The notes under the pieces are model-generated. The model made no database searches. It was given only the letters and a program-made list of their open reading frames with translations, and was not told the origin of the DNA. From Pseudomonadota bacterium (lineage in GTDB: Bacteria; SAR324; XYD2-FULL-50-16; JAHJRI01): a stretch of DNA of 64,000 nucleotides. The DNA lies in assembly GCA_022360105.1 (NCBI GenBank), contig JAKSDL010000075.1:1-64000 (forward strand), read 5' to 3'. Position 1 is the first letter of the stretch, and every line of letters begins with the position of its first letter. Below, piece by piece: positions 34,176-43,598 of this stretch. Both the position numbers and the translations under genes were made by a program.

Positions 34176-34381
34176 CGGTCAGTCCCCTCCTGCTTCGCTG
34201 TTCCTTGACATAGTCTTTGCAAACGCTGTTGAAGGCGAATTATCTAGATAAGACTGGAATTTTGCATGAAGAATGGTCAATCCCTCTTTCTGATCAACAA
34301 AAAGATTTCAGATTGTTATCTACAGGTTATATCGATATGACCGATTTTTCAAGATAAGAACCTGTGCCGAACTGTTTTGTA

Positions 34382-34720
34382 TTACTGCTTTTTGCGTTTT
34401 TTGCATGATCCGTAAGAACCTTGCTCACAAATTGAACCATCAATCCACATCGCTCCATTAAAATTCGCTCCTGCAAGTGAAGTGTCCTTTAATATCGCCC
34501 CATACAAAGTAGCGTTCTGGAAATTTGCCGATATCAGGTTAGATCCGGTGAAATCAGCATTTGTAAGGTCCACTCCGGAGAAATTGGCTTTATATAGATC
34601 ACAATTATGACAGATTTTTTTAATGAAAAACCGGGCATAATGCTTTTCATTATAACCAAAGCAGTTAACTAAATTTGCTGCAGCAAATAACAAAGTTATT
34701 AAAATAATTAACCGTTTCAT
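34382..34720 (-). CDS. Secreted pentapeptide-repeat protein
   Basis: After an N-terminal hydrophobic signal (MKRLIILITLLFAAANLVNC) the protein contains about eight pentapeptide repeats of the A(N/D)LxX form (LYKANFSGVDLTNADFTG, ANFQNATLYGAIL), which fold as a right-handed beta helix. Cysteine in LVNC is a possible but non-ideal lipobox; a lipoprotein is not certain. The last ~25 residues hold two more cysteines and a basic tail. I use the ATG at 34720, preceded by AAGGAA, over an ATG 51 bases upstream that would bury the signal. Function unknown; stands alone. Confidence 0.75.
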   Translation of the reverse strand: MKRLIILITLLFAAANLVNCFGYNEKHYARFFIKKICHNCDLYKANFSGVDLTNADFTGSNLISANFQNATLYGAILKDTSLAGANFNGAMWIDGSICEQGSYGSCKKRKKQ

Positions 34721-34968
34721 TTTTATTTTTTTCCTTAGAGCAGCGATTATGGGTTTTAGAATACTCTGCAAACCAATATGAAAGGCACAACTGGTACAAA
34801 CATATTTTCCGGCAATGTAGGGTGGTAACTCAATGCTTGTAAATCGTATTTATTGACGGGCTATTATAATTTTTATATTCTATCAAGATGATGTTGCTAG
34901 TACATGTGCGAATGCCGTGCCTTACACATGGTTTTTTGTAAAGTAACAATAAATAGTAGGAATTGGAA

Positions 34969-35325
34969 ATGCCGATTTACGAGTATATTTGCGAAAATTG
35001 CGGAAATGAAATGGAGATCATTCAAAAAATCTCGGATGAACCATTAAAACATTGTCCATCTTGCGAAAGCGATGGTCTGAAGAAGAAAACCTCTATGTCT
35101 GCCTTTCATTTAAAAGGTGGCGGTTGGTACAAAGATGGATACGGAGATAGTAACAATAAAAGTACATCCAACGGAACAGCTTCATCAGACAGTAACAACA
35201 CAACAGATAAACCTGCAGCCAAAGATAAAAGTCAGGGTAAAAAGGACACCTCTGCAAAATCAGATAAATCTGACTCAACAAAAGCTGCGTCGACTAGTAC
35301 AGCCCCCAAATCAAAAGCCTCATAA
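34969..35325 (+). CDS. FmdB-family zinc-ribbon protein
   Basis: Begins MPIYEYICENCGNEME and has a second pair in HCPSCES, giving the CxxC...CxxC zinc ribbon of FmdB-type regulators, with the family's GGGWYKDGYG after it. The last ~60 residues are low-complexity Ser/Thr/Lys/Asp and probably disordered. The family is common but poorly understood; a regulatory role is named only by history. I use the ATG at 34969, not the TTG two codons earlier. A bidirectional terminator follows immediately. Confidence 0.85.
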   Translation: MPIYEYICENCGNEMEIIQKISDEPLKHCPSCESDGLKKKTSMSAFHLKGGGWYKDGYGDSNNKSTSNGTASSDSNNTTDKPAAKDKSQGKKDTSAKSDKSDSTKAASTSTAPKSKAS

Positions 35326-35327
35326 AA

Positions 35328-35357
35328 AAAAGCGACTCCTGATAGGAAGTCGCTTTT
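35328..35357. terminator. Bidirectional rho-independent terminator
   Basis: AAAAGCGACT (35328-35337) and AGTCGCTTTT (35348-35357) form a 10-bp stem with A-run on one side and T-run on the other, so it works on both strands. It separates the convergent FmdB-type gene and clpA and starts directly after the former's stop codon. Confidence 0.85.
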
Positions 35358-35396
35358 CTCACATTTATCTTTTGTAAACCAGTGTTAGCCGGATTG

Positions 35397-37664
35397 TTAA
35401 GCGGGTTTTATTGTGTGGACCAGTTCATCTTTCTTGGTGGAGATCTTTACCTGACCTCCCTTAATCAAGTCTCCGAACAATATTTCGTCTGAAAGTTTGT
35501 CTTTGATTTCTTTCTGTATCACTCTGGAAAGTGGACGGGCACCATACTCCTCGCTGTAACCTTTCTTGGCAAGCCATGTTTTGGCACCTTCGGTCAACTG
35601 GAATGTGACTTTCTTGTTTTTTAGCTGTTCTTCCAATTCACGAATGAACTTATCCACGATAAATTTCATGACCTTGATAGACAGTGAATTAAAGGTAACA
35701 GTGGCATCCAATCGGTTTCTGAACTCCGGCGGAAACAATTTTTCAACCGCATCTTTTTCCTTGTTCTGATTGGTAGCCCCGAATCCGATGGATTTCGCTC
35801 CTCTCTCGGCAGAACCCGCGTTGGATGTCATGATCAGAATAACATTCCGGAAATCAGCTTCCGATCCGTTGTTATCCGTCAGTGTTGCATGATCCATTAT
35901 CTGCAGTAAAATATTGTAAATATCAGGATGTGCCTTTTCTATTTCATCCAGCAGTAGAACGGTATGTGGGTGTTTGCGAATTGCTTCCGTTAGCAGCCCA
36001 CCCTGTTCAAAACCAACGTAACCGGGAGGTGCTCCAATTAATCTCGATACCGAGTGCTTTTCCATATATTCACTCATATCGTAGCGCTCGAAGTTAATTC
36101 CCAGTAGATCGGCTATCTGCCTGCTTACTTCTGTTTTTCCTACGCCGGTCGGCCCGGTAAACAAAAAGGAGCCGATCGGTTTTTCCGGATGTCCCAGACC
36201 TGCCTTATTACGCTTGATGCTCGTGGAAATGTGCTCTATGGCTTCATCTTGACCAAACACACGCTTTTGGAGGTTGTTTTGCAGCAGTCTAAGAGTTTCT
36301 CCATCGGACTTTGCTGTTTGTTTGATTGGTATCCGTGCAATCTGAGAAACTACCTTTTCTACGTCAGGCACGCTAATGATGCTTTTCCGCTTTGATTGAG
36401 GCAACAACATACAAGCGGCACCGGCTTCGTCAACAACATCGATGGCTTTATCCGGCAAATACCTGTCGTTAATGTATTTGGCCGACAATTCAGCTGCGCT
36501 TTTGATGGCTGAATTGGAGTAGCGCACTTTGTAGTGCTCTTCGTACTTTTCTTTTAATCCTTTTAGTATTTTAACTGTTTCGGAAACGGTTGGCTCGTTA
36601 ATGTCAATTTTCTGAAATCTGCGTGATAGGGCCCTGTCTTTTTCAAAAAAGTTTCTGTACTCAGAATAAGTGGTTGCACCAATACACTTGATGTTTCCGG
36701 AAACCAGCGCCGGCTTCAGTATATTGGATGCGTCCATCGAACTGCCACTGGTTGAACCGGCACCGACGATGGTATGGATTTCATCAATAAACAGGATCGC
36801 ATTTTCATGTTTGGATACTTCCGTGAGCACACCTTTGAGACGATGCTCAAAATCGCCACGAAATTTGGTGCCTGCCAACAAAGCACCCATATCCAGATTG
36901 AAAATCTCGGCATCAGACAAAATATCAGGGATTTTGCCTGATTTGATTTTCAATGCCAGACCTTCAGATATGGCGGTTTTACCAACGCCAGGATCTCCAA
37001 CAAATATCGGATTGTTTTTTCTTCGGCGACAAAGGACCTGCATGGTCCTTTCGAGAACGTCTTCTCGACCGATAACGGGATCGATTTTTCCTTCTTCAGC
37101 CAATTCAGTAAGGTTGGATGTATAAGCTGAAAGAGCACTCTTCTTACCGGACTTGGATTTGTCTCCAAGGTCCTTTCTTCGTTCTTCCTGTTCAGGGTCC
37201 TGGGGTTCTTCATCCCGGTAGCTGGATACTGTCCTCAGGATATCCAACCTGGTTATTCCCTGTGATTTAAGGAAATATACCGCGTGGGAATCCACTTCCT
37301 TAAACAAGGCAGCCAACACGTCTCCTCCGTCCGCCTCTTTTTTGCCGGAGCTTTGGATGTGTGTCATCACCCTGTGCATCAACCTTTGGAAAGCCAACGT
37401 TTGGATGGGATCTTGGATAATGTTCTCGGGAAGGGGATCAATTTTTGAAGAAAGATATTGATCCAGCAATGTTTTTAATTCGGTGACATTGCCACCACAT
37501 TCTTCAATAATTTTGGAGGTTTTTGGATCGAACAGAATCGCGTAGAAGACATGCTCCAGGGTAACATATTCATGTCGCCTTTTCTGGGCATCTCGGACCG
37601 CAGATATCAGCGATATTTCCAGTTCTCTACTTAAAATTCTATCATCTCGATTCTTTTCGCTCAT
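35397..37664 (-). CDS. clpA: ATP-dependent Clp protease ATP-binding subunit ClpA
   Basis: Unfoldase of the ClpAP protease. The N-domain (~1-140, ISRELEISLISAVRDAQKRRHEYV) is followed by two AAA+ modules: GDPGVGKTAISEG and GPTGVGKTEVSRQ are the Walker A motifs, with LFIDEIH and LLLDEIEKA as Walker B. Length (755) matches ClpA rather than ClpB, as does the absence of a long middle coiled coil. It lies six bases downstream of clpS, the usual adaptor pairing. No clpP is present in the window. Confidence 0.97.
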   Translation of the reverse strand: MSEKNRDDRILSRELEISLISAVRDAQKRRHEYVTLEHVFYAILFDPKTSKIIEECGGNVTELKTLLDQYLSSKIDPLPENIIQDPIQTLAFQRLMHRVMTHIQSSGKKEADGGDVLAALFKEVDSHAVYFLKSQGITRLDILRTVSSYRDEEPQDPEQEERRKDLGDKSKSGKKSALSAYTSNLTELAEEGKIDPVIGREDVLERTMQVLCRRRKNNPIFVGDPGVGKTAISEGLALKIKSGKIPDILSDAEIFNLDMGALLAGTKFRGDFEHRLKGVLTEVSKHENAILFIDEIHTIVGAGSTSGSSMDASNILKPALVSGNIKCIGATTYSEYRNFFEKDRALSRRFQKIDINEPTVSETVKILKGLKEKYEEHYKVRYSNSAIKSAAELSAKYINDRYLPDKAIDVVDEAGAACMLLPQSKRKSIISVPDVEKVVSQIARIPIKQTAKSDGETLRLLQNNLQKRVFGQDEAIEHISTSIKRNKAGLGHPEKPIGSFLFTGPTGVGKTEVSRQIADLLGINFERYDMSEYMEKHSVSRLIGAPPGYVGFEQGGLLTEAIRKHPHTVLLLDEIEKAHPDIYNILLQIMDHATLTDNNGSEADFRNVILIMTSNAGSAERGAKSIGFGATNQNKEKDAVEKLFPPEFRNRLDATVTFNSLSIKVMKFIVDKFIRELEEQLKNKKVTFQLTEGAKTWLAKKGYSEEYGARPLSRVIQKEIKDKLSDEILFGDLIKGGQVKISTKKDELVHTIKPA

Positions 37665-37670
37665 AATACT

Positions 37671-37988
37671 TTATTCCGCCTCCATGCTGGCATGTAAAGG
37701 ATATTCGTTTTGTTCGGCCAGTTGGTGTACTTTAGCGACTTTGGTTTCAGCGATTTCGTAAGAATAAGTTCCGCAAATACCTTTGCCCGAATTATGTACG
37801 TTTAGCATTATTTGGGTTGCAGTTAATTCATCTTTTTTAAACACACTCATCAGAACATGAACCACAAATTCCATTGGTGTGTAATCATCATTGTGAAGAA
37901 TTACCTTGTATTGACGGGGTATTTCAAGCTTACTCTCGTCATCGGCAAAAGTCTGGTTCGAATTATCTATCGAATTATTATCAGACAT
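37671..37988 (-). CDS. clpS: Clp protease adaptor ClpS
   Basis: Delivers N-degron substrates to ClpA. The 105-residue protein has the family core YKVILHNDDYTPMEFVVHVL and later KGICGTYSYEIAETKV, with a flexible acidic N-terminus. It is immediately upstream of clpA on the same strand. The next gene upstream, mltB-like, ends 21 bases before, so all three could share a transcript. Confidence 0.96.
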   Translation of the reverse strand: MSDNNSIDNSNQTFADDESKLEIPRQYKVILHNDDYTPMEFVVHVLMSVFKKDELTATQIMLNVHNSGKGICGTYSYEIAETKVAKVHQLAEQNEYPLHASMEAE

Positions 37989-38009
37989 GATACTGCACGA
38001 ATCATTGTA

Positions 38010-38972
38010 TTAAGACGTCGTTTCTTTGCCTCGACTAATATGACTTCGGTCTAACCTCGTCTGTTCCGATATCTTTGTCTTTGAGTTATGCGACGTTTTG
38101 ATTTTTTTGGCTATGTTGAGCACCGTGTCAACATAGATTTTACTATTATTATATTTATAGATTACCTCTTTATTAGATTCTCGGTAAAGACCTTTTTTCC
38201 AGCCATGGGCTTTAAGGTAATTCGCTGTAGAGTAGACTGCGTCCGGCATTAGAAAAAGATTTACTGTGCCATTTTTGTCACTATCATAGCCCCATTTTAA
38301 ATAACTGGAAGGCAAAAACTGAGGGATACCAAACGCTCCGGCAAAGCTGCCGCGAAATCTAAATGGACTTTGATTGTTAGTCTTTGCGATCATAAGCAAC
38401 GCGGAAAGCTCTTCATAAGCCCATTCAGCTTTTAGGGTCAATCTACTTAAGACATATGCCTGCTCTTCCGTAAGATTCTGCAAGCTTGCATACTCCCTGC
38501 TTTTGTTGGCATGTTCGACAATTATGGAAGAAAAAACTGAAATGACGGGAAATCTCCCCAATACATTTCCCAGCCCGGTTTCTACCAGCAGGATGGCAAC
38601 CAGCACCTCTTTATCCACTTCAAACTGTTCACTGGCTTTTCTTAAAACAGTACGCCATTTTCTGGAAAAGCGATCAGCCATTTTGAAGGAGTAGGCGCTG
38701 TAAAAATCTTCGTAATTACGCCGATTTTCCTTATTGTACACGTTTCGAGTAATAACAATTGGATATTTTTGTAATCGCCTGTCGAAAAATATCCTATTTA
38801 GAATACCTTTCTCGAATCTGTCTGATACAAGCGATTTTACGAGAAATTCTCTTTCAGACCGTGAAAACGGCTGAGAATCATCCGCAGCAAATAGTTCGAC
38901 AGTCCCTGAGAGAAGTACGACCAACGCGGCCCCAAGAGTATAAACCGCCGAAAGGCTCTTTTTAGCAACCAC
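38010..38972 (-). CDS. mltB: Lytic murein transglycosylase, MltB family
   Basis: Cleaves peptidoglycan to give anhydro-muropeptides. A signal peptide (VAKKSLSAVYTLGAALVVLL, then a small-residue cleavage region) leads to a catalytic domain with the glutamate in AILLVETGLGNVLGRFP and FRGSFAGAFGIPQFLPSSY, as in MltB/SLT type 2 enzymes. The protein is 320 residues, close to MltB's usual size, without a C-terminal peptidoglycan-binding domain. A lipobox is not obvious, so it may be periplasmic rather than a lipoprotein. The C-terminus is basic and Ser/Thr-rich. Confidence 0.88.
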   Translation of the reverse strand: MVAKKSLSAVYTLGAALVVLLSGTVELFAADDSQPFSRSEREFLVKSLVSDRFEKGILNRIFFDRRLQKYPIVITRNVYNKENRRNYEDFYSAYSFKMADRFSRKWRTVLRKASEQFEVDKEVLVAILLVETGLGNVLGRFPVISVFSSIIVEHANKSREYASLQNLTEEQAYVLSRLTLKAEWAYEELSALLMIAKTNNQSPFRFRGSFAGAFGIPQFLPSSYLKWGYDSDKNGTVNLFLMPDAVYSTANYLKAHGWKKGLYRESNKEVIYKYNNSKIYVDTVLNIAKKIKTSHNSKTKISEQTRLDRSHISRGKETTS

Positions 38973-39281
38973 TTTTATCCTAAACTTTTATTTAACTTCT
39001 TTGATTTCATCTTGACCACTAACCATCTATAACCTTCCCCTGTCTTCATTCACAAGTCATTCCATATCTGGGTTATCATTTCGTTTCATGTACTATTTTA
39101 TATGCTTTGAGCGTTAAGTACTCAGATCAAAGGGTTTTCCAAGGGATATTTAACGGACATCTTTAGTGGTTTTGGTGCTCAATGCATCGTCAAAAGCCCC
39201 TGGGTAATTATATCGAGACAAATGAGAGACAGTTCTGCACGGTAGTTACTTCTACAGCGGACAATCCGAAAAAACTCTTTG
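38973..39281. other. 309-bp intergenic region
   Basis: Between the minus-strand mltB-like gene and the minus-strand U32-like gene downstream end. It must contain the mltB promoter; no confident boxes were found. I saw no RNA gene or repeat. Confidence 0.4.
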
Positions 39282-40424
39282 CTATGTTTTCAATTGCCGG
39301 CTATCCGAAATCTGAATGAAAGAACCGGTTACAACGTACTTGTGCCACTTGCAAAGATAGGTTCCCGGCTTGATATCGTTTTGGTATTCAACGCCTTTTA
39401 AATCATGCAACACATCCAGTTTTGCAACGATGGTTTTTCCTTCCGGAGAGATAAATTTGACCTCTATTGGCAGATTTAATGAAACATCAAGGGTAATCAA
39501 ACAATACTTGGGCTTCACCGCTTCGATAACCAGACCTTCCTTTTCTTCATTTTTTTCGGTCAAAAACTTGTTTTTAAGTCTGCTAAACAATTCGTGGGTA
39601 GGATTGTTTAGAAGGTATGCTTCGATTGATTTGTCTTTATTATAGGAAAGCGTCGCCTGTCGCCAACCCTGTTGAGAAACACATTCCGAAAATTCTTTGA
39701 GTTCATGTTCGTAAAGGTATTCAGATCTTAGATAGTTGATCCCTGCCTGGTGAAGCTTTTCTTCAATTGAAAATATGTTTACAGGTTTGTCGTAAAAAAC
39801 GCTTGATCCTTTTGCTGTTGCAAAGATTGGATTCAGTTGGTTTGGCCGGTCATCACTCGCAATAGTGAATGCTTTGGATGATCCGTGATCCGAATCCAAA
39901 CCCAGCAGAGACCTCCGGGAGTAAAATATGTTTACCGGACCTGCGGCAAGGATTTCCACATCAACCCGCAGGGTAGGTGCAATTGTTGAGATCACATCCA
40001 GCGGCATCTGAAGGGAAAATATTACTTTTTTAAGTTTTTGTTTGTAGTGTTCTATCCAGTTTTTGACAGCATGTTTGTTCAGGCTGCCATGCTCCAGGGA
40101 TAGTTCCAGATCCAAATCAGGATATATATCAATTAAAAGGCCACCAATTCCGGGATCAGAATATCGAATCGAATCAAGATGGTCTACAAAAGGTTCCAAA
40201 AGCGAAATGCTCTTGGCGAGCTCGTCATCCTTCACCAGGCAATCCCAGCTTAATACGCATTTTTTGCCCATATCCTTTAAACTGAAGATGCTCTCTTTTA
40301 GCTCTTTGAGTTCCATGCCTCCGGATCGGCAGAATGGATCCGCTTGCAATAAAACATCGCTGACGGGCAAATTTCGCAGATGGGTTAGATGGGAGGCACA
40401 GCGAAGGTTAATTGTGTATTTCAT
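39282..40424 (-). CDS. Diverged peptidase U32-like protein
   Basis: A 380-residue protein whose centre (VDVEILAAGPVNIFYSRRSL) fits the U32 signature, in which relatives read hGxxCxxYSGRCxxS. Here those cysteines are Val, Phe and Ser, so the iron-sulfur cluster of UbiU/UbiV/RlhA-type enzymes probably cannot form there. The N-terminal half looks like a TIM-barrel-type U32 domain. It has no signal peptide. It is downstream of, and likely cotranscribed with, the unknown gene at 40490-41797. Role unknown. Confidence 0.5.
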   Translation of the reverse strand: MKYTINLRCASHLTHLRNLPVSDVLLQADPFCRSGGMELKELKESIFSLKDMGKKCVLSWDCLVKDDELAKSISLLEPFVDHLDSIRYSDPGIGGLLIDIYPDLDLELSLEHGSLNKHAVKNWIEHYKQKLKKVIFSLQMPLDVISTIAPTLRVDVEILAAGPVNIFYSRRSLLGLDSDHGSSKAFTIASDDRPNQLNPIFATAKGSSVFYDKPVNIFSIEEKLHQAGINYLRSEYLYEHELKEFSECVSQQGWRQATLSYNKDKSIEAYLLNNPTHELFSRLKNKFLTEKNEEKEGLVIEAVKPKYCLITLDVSLNLPIEVKFISPEGKTIVAKLDVLHDLKGVEYQNDIKPGTYLCKWHKYVVTGSFIQISDSRQLKT

Positions 40425-40489
40425 TTGTTAGAAGAGATTTTGGGGAGAGAATGGGGATAATAAACCGGAATTCAATGTGGCATAATTCA

Positions 40490-41797
40490 CTATTTCATCC
40501 AGCCTGCTTCGATCATGATGAAGTGAATGTCGTCTTGTAAATTTCTTGCAAGCTCAAACGCTCCTTTAACTTGCACACGTTTGCTATATATTATTTCAAT
40601 CAACCTGATTGCATTTTCAAGCATGGCTCGATAGTCGGAATCCTTGAACAAACCTTTTGATTCCTTCACAACCCACGCAGCGCGGATAAAAGGATCGATT
40701 TCAAATTGTTTGGTCAATACCCCGTGATCCAAATATTGTTTAATAGCCTCAAGGCAATTCTCATAGAGTTTGCTGGCCACTTCCTGGGTTTTGTTGCGAT
40801 TGCCCGAAGCCATTTGCAATTGAAATTCGGTGACACGTCTCATGTTACCTACCATGATTTTTTGGAGCACAATATCCCTGTTGGCATCGACAGTCGCCTT
40901 CAGATAAGCGTTTACCAGGTTGTTCAGAATCGGAATTCTGGCGAACATCAAATTTAGGGTCATGATAATATAAATGATATTGTTGGCTGTTTTTCCTGAG
41001 TCACCGATTTTTTTTGAGCCATCACCGGTTTTTATCGCCAGACTGGCTTTTTTGACTTCCTCCTTTGAAATGTCAGAAATCGTGTAGATGGATCCTTTCA
41101 ATTTCGCGTTCAGCATTGAAAGACCGGATAGCTTCGTCCTGACTGATGACATCACGGTCAATTGAATTTGTTTCCTCCTTAATTGATCAGAAAGCATCCT
41201 AATATCGCTTAAATAGTGGTTCCGCGTACTATTATACTCATGCTGGAACTTATCCCTTAGGGCATCTAGGTATCTGACGTAAATTTTAATAAACCAGTTG
41301 ATGTTAAAAAGACTCATACCGTCGTTATACATCGCCCTGGTTATCTCCCGGAGAGATCCCTGTACAACCTTTGTTTTGCGGGTATCCAAACCACTTTGAC
41401 TTGCATCGTTGTATATCTGTATGGCATTTAGCGCCCTTAAATCGGGATAGGCAGGGTATTTCTTGAGTAGTCTTTTTATTTGTGACCGGGGGTCCGCAAG
41501 TCGCTTTTGAGCGGCAAACCTGTTCACAGTATCTCTGAGCTCTGTAATATCCGGATATTTTCGTTTAAAGAACCGTAGTTTTTTTCGTTTCTTGACAACA
41601 TACTCAGCTTTACCGAGAAATTCCGGTGATCCCGGAAACATTTTTAACAATTCCTGCATTTGGTTCTTGATATGCTGAGCCTTTTTTTCGCCATCGATAG
41701 TAGGGAGGCCATCAACACGTTTTCTCAGGTTTTGCTGAAAGTTTAACAGTCCTGATCTGGAAGATTGTTGATTCTTTTTCTTGAAAATTAAATTCAC
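40490..41797 (-). CDS. Unknown large basic protein
   Basis: A 435-residue, Lys/Arg-rich soluble protein, mostly helical by composition. The region around residues 80-130 (LLKKYPAYPDLRALNAIQIY) and the C-terminus look like irregular TPR-like helices, but no domain is recognised. There is no signal peptide; a short hydrophobic stretch near residue 275 (NIIYIIMTLNLMF) is too polar in context to call a membrane helix. It precedes the U32-like gene by 65 bases. Confidence 0.55.
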   Translation of the reverse strand: MNLIFKKKNQQSSRSGLLNFQQNLRKRVDGLPTIDGEKKAQHIKNQMQELLKMFPGSPEFLGKAEYVVKKRKKLRFFKRKYPDITELRDTVNRFAAQKRLADPRSQIKRLLKKYPAYPDLRALNAIQIYNDASQSGLDTRKTKVVQGSLREITRAMYNDGMSLFNINWFIKIYVRYLDALRDKFQHEYNSTRNHYLSDIRMLSDQLRRKQIQLTVMSSVRTKLSGLSMLNAKLKGSIYTISDISKEEVKKASLAIKTGDGSKKIGDSGKTANNIIYIIMTLNLMFARIPILNNLVNAYLKATVDANRDIVLQKIMVGNMRRVTEFQLQMASGNRNKTQEVASKLYENCLEAIKQYLDHGVLTKQFEIDPFIRAAWVVKESKGLFKDSDYRAMLENAIRLIEIIYSKRVQVKGAFELARNLQDDIHFIMIEAGWMK

Positions 41798-42154
41798 CTT
41801 CGTCAGCTCATAAATTGAACATTTGTTAAATGATGTCGCTACGCTTCAAATAAAGACTTGGGAGCTTTTGTTGTTATTACACCGTTGCATTAAAAAATAC
41901 AAATCAAATGAACAACAGGCAAAAATCTATTAAATAATTTTGCTTATAATTCAATTAATTATATAAATTGAGGCAGTGGACATTCATACATATTTTACGG
42001 GTGCAAAACTAAATTCTGTTTTTTCTTTCTCGGTCGTTTAATAATTATAAACAAAACAATGCTCTTTGACGATGAGGTACACAACTGTGTAGTTTAAAAG
42101 GGACCTGATAACCTCGGCTAATGCCTTAACAGCAAAAGTAAAATTTTATCAAAA
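41798..42154. other. 357-bp divergent intergenic region
   Basis: AT-rich spacer between the unknown minus-strand gene and the hydrolase gene. It holds the candidate promoter at 41940-41967 and a small dyad TACACA-AC-TGTGTA at 42078-42091 that could be an operator. No RNA gene is recognised. Confidence 0.4.
41940..41967 (+). promoter_or_regulatory. Candidate promoter upstream of the hydrolase-recO pair
   Basis: TTGCTT (41940-41945) and TATAAA (41962-41967), 16 bases apart. It would leave a ~180-base leader, which contains the TACACA/TGTGTA dyad at 42078-42091. Confidence 0.3.
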
Positions 42155-42757
42155 ATGGAAAAGCGCATTAACATAAATAACGAAACTGGAAAACTTGAAG
42201 CTATTCTCGATGAGAATTCAAGCAGGAAAGGTGTTGTCATCACCCATCCTCATCCACTTTACGGCGGTGATATGGAGAATGCGGTGGTTCATACCATTGC
42301 TTCCGTATTTAAATCGATGGATTATACTACTCTCAGGTTTAACTTTCGTGGCGTTGGAGGAAGCACAGGAAGCTATAGTGAAGGTAGAGGGGAGCAGGCA
42401 GATGTTGAATCGGCAATGAACTATTTAAAGGAACTGGGTATTGAAACCATTGATCTGGCAGGATACAGCTTTGGTACCTGGGTTATCCAGCAGTTGATAA
42501 AGAACAAACTACTTCCGAATCGTCTCATTCTGGTGTCACCTCCTATCGATTTCATGCAGTTTGATGAGTCTTTGCGGATGGATAATTTGGATATTGTTGT
42601 TGCCGGCTCAAATGATGATTTTGCTTCAGCGACGCGCCTGGAATCAGTAGTAAAAAAATGGAACGTGAACACACACTACCAAGTAATTCCGGGGGCTGAC
42701 CATTTTTACTCGGGACATTTTTCTCATCTGGCAGATGCCCTCTCCAAGCATCTCTAG
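42155..42757 (+). CDS. Alpha/beta hydrolase
   Basis: A compact 200-residue hydrolase: HPHPLYGGDMEN is the oxyanion-hole-type opening, the nucleophile elbow is GYSFGTW (Gly-x-Ser-x-Gly), and the C-terminal GADHFYSGH supplies the histidine. This is the pattern of the dienelactone hydrolase/YfhR-like small hydrolases of unknown substrate. It is cytoplasmic with no leader. It ends 12 bases before recO, so the two are probably cotranscribed. Confidence 0.85.
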   Translation: MEKRININNETGKLEAILDENSSRKGVVITHPHPLYGGDMENAVVHTIASVFKSMDYTTLRFNFRGVGGSTGSYSEGRGEQADVESAMNYLKELGIETIDLAGYSFGTWVIQQLIKNKLLPNRLILVSPPIDFMQFDESLRMDNLDIVVAGSNDDFASATRLESVVKKWNVNTHYQVIPGADHFYSGHFSHLADALSKHL

Positions 42758-42769
42758 GTATAATGTTTC

Positions 42770-43564
42770 ATGAACGTTAAAGATCGGGTATTTGTATTAT
42801 CGTCCGTCCCTTACCGAGGGTCGGATCTGGTTGTCAATTTCCTCTCCAATGAATCCGGCAAATTAGCTGCTGTGCTTTACGGTGGCAAAAAATTAAATAA
42901 ATCCTCTACATTTTTGTTTCAGCCAGGTGACTTAATTGAGCTGGAATATGAAAAAAGCGAAAATAAGGAATTTATCAAAGTCATCAACAGCAACGGATAT
43001 AGTCTTCTTAAAATCGATCAGTTTCCATATCAGAGATTTTTATTTCACACTTATCTTTTGGAAATTTCCAGCCGCATTTCCAAACCGGAGCTTGCAGCAT
43101 TTGAAATCTATGCTCTTCTTCTGGAAAACAACAGGTTAACTTGGAATGACACTAACAAAGTGGCTTTCATGGCGTGGAGCTTGTGGAAAATAATCCAAAG
43201 CGGAGGATATCAAGTGGATTTTTCACACTGCTCGACATGTCAAAAAGTAACATGGCTCATGAATGATTCCGGAAACCCAAGCTTTAGAAAGCAAGAATAC
43301 AGGCTGGACATTCAAACAGGAAACATCGAATGTAGTGATTGTGTTGAACTTGCTAAAGAACAATTCTTTTTAAACTCCTACATGATAAAAATTTTGTGGC
43401 TTTATTCGCAAGCGAATGGATTTTCAAAGCCTTTATCCACCCTGCCAACCAACACTCTCTTGCCGTTAATAAAACTCCTTAACAGCTACTTGCTGAGATG
43501 CTATGAAATAAATCCTAAATCGTTGGGTCTGTTTCTTCAGATGATTGAGGCAATTGAACAGTAA
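42770..43564 (+). CDS. recO: DNA repair protein RecO
   Basis: RecO binds single-stranded DNA and with RecR loads RecA. This 264-residue protein has the N-terminal OB fold (VFVLSSVPYRGSDLVVNFL, LAAVLYGGKK) and a zinc finger with HCSTC in the middle and CSDC later, as in the zinc-containing RecO form. The C-terminal helices fit the family. It follows the hydrolase gene closely and is convergent with the 904-residue secreted protein's gene 34 bases away. Confidence 0.88.
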   Translation: MNVKDRVFVLSSVPYRGSDLVVNFLSNESGKLAAVLYGGKKLNKSSTFLFQPGDLIELEYEKSENKEFIKVINSNGYSLLKIDQFPYQRFLFHTYLLEISSRISKPELAAFEIYALLLENNRLTWNDTNKVAFMAWSLWKIIQSGGYQVDFSHCSTCQKVTWLMNDSGNPSFRKQEYRLDIQTGNIECSDCVELAKEQFFLNSYMIKILWLYSQANGFSKPLSTLPTNTLLPLIKLLNSYLLRCYEINPKSLGLFLQMIEAIEQ

Positions 43565-43598
43565 TGCACCCTGCACCGTTCTTTGATTCATGATCCGC

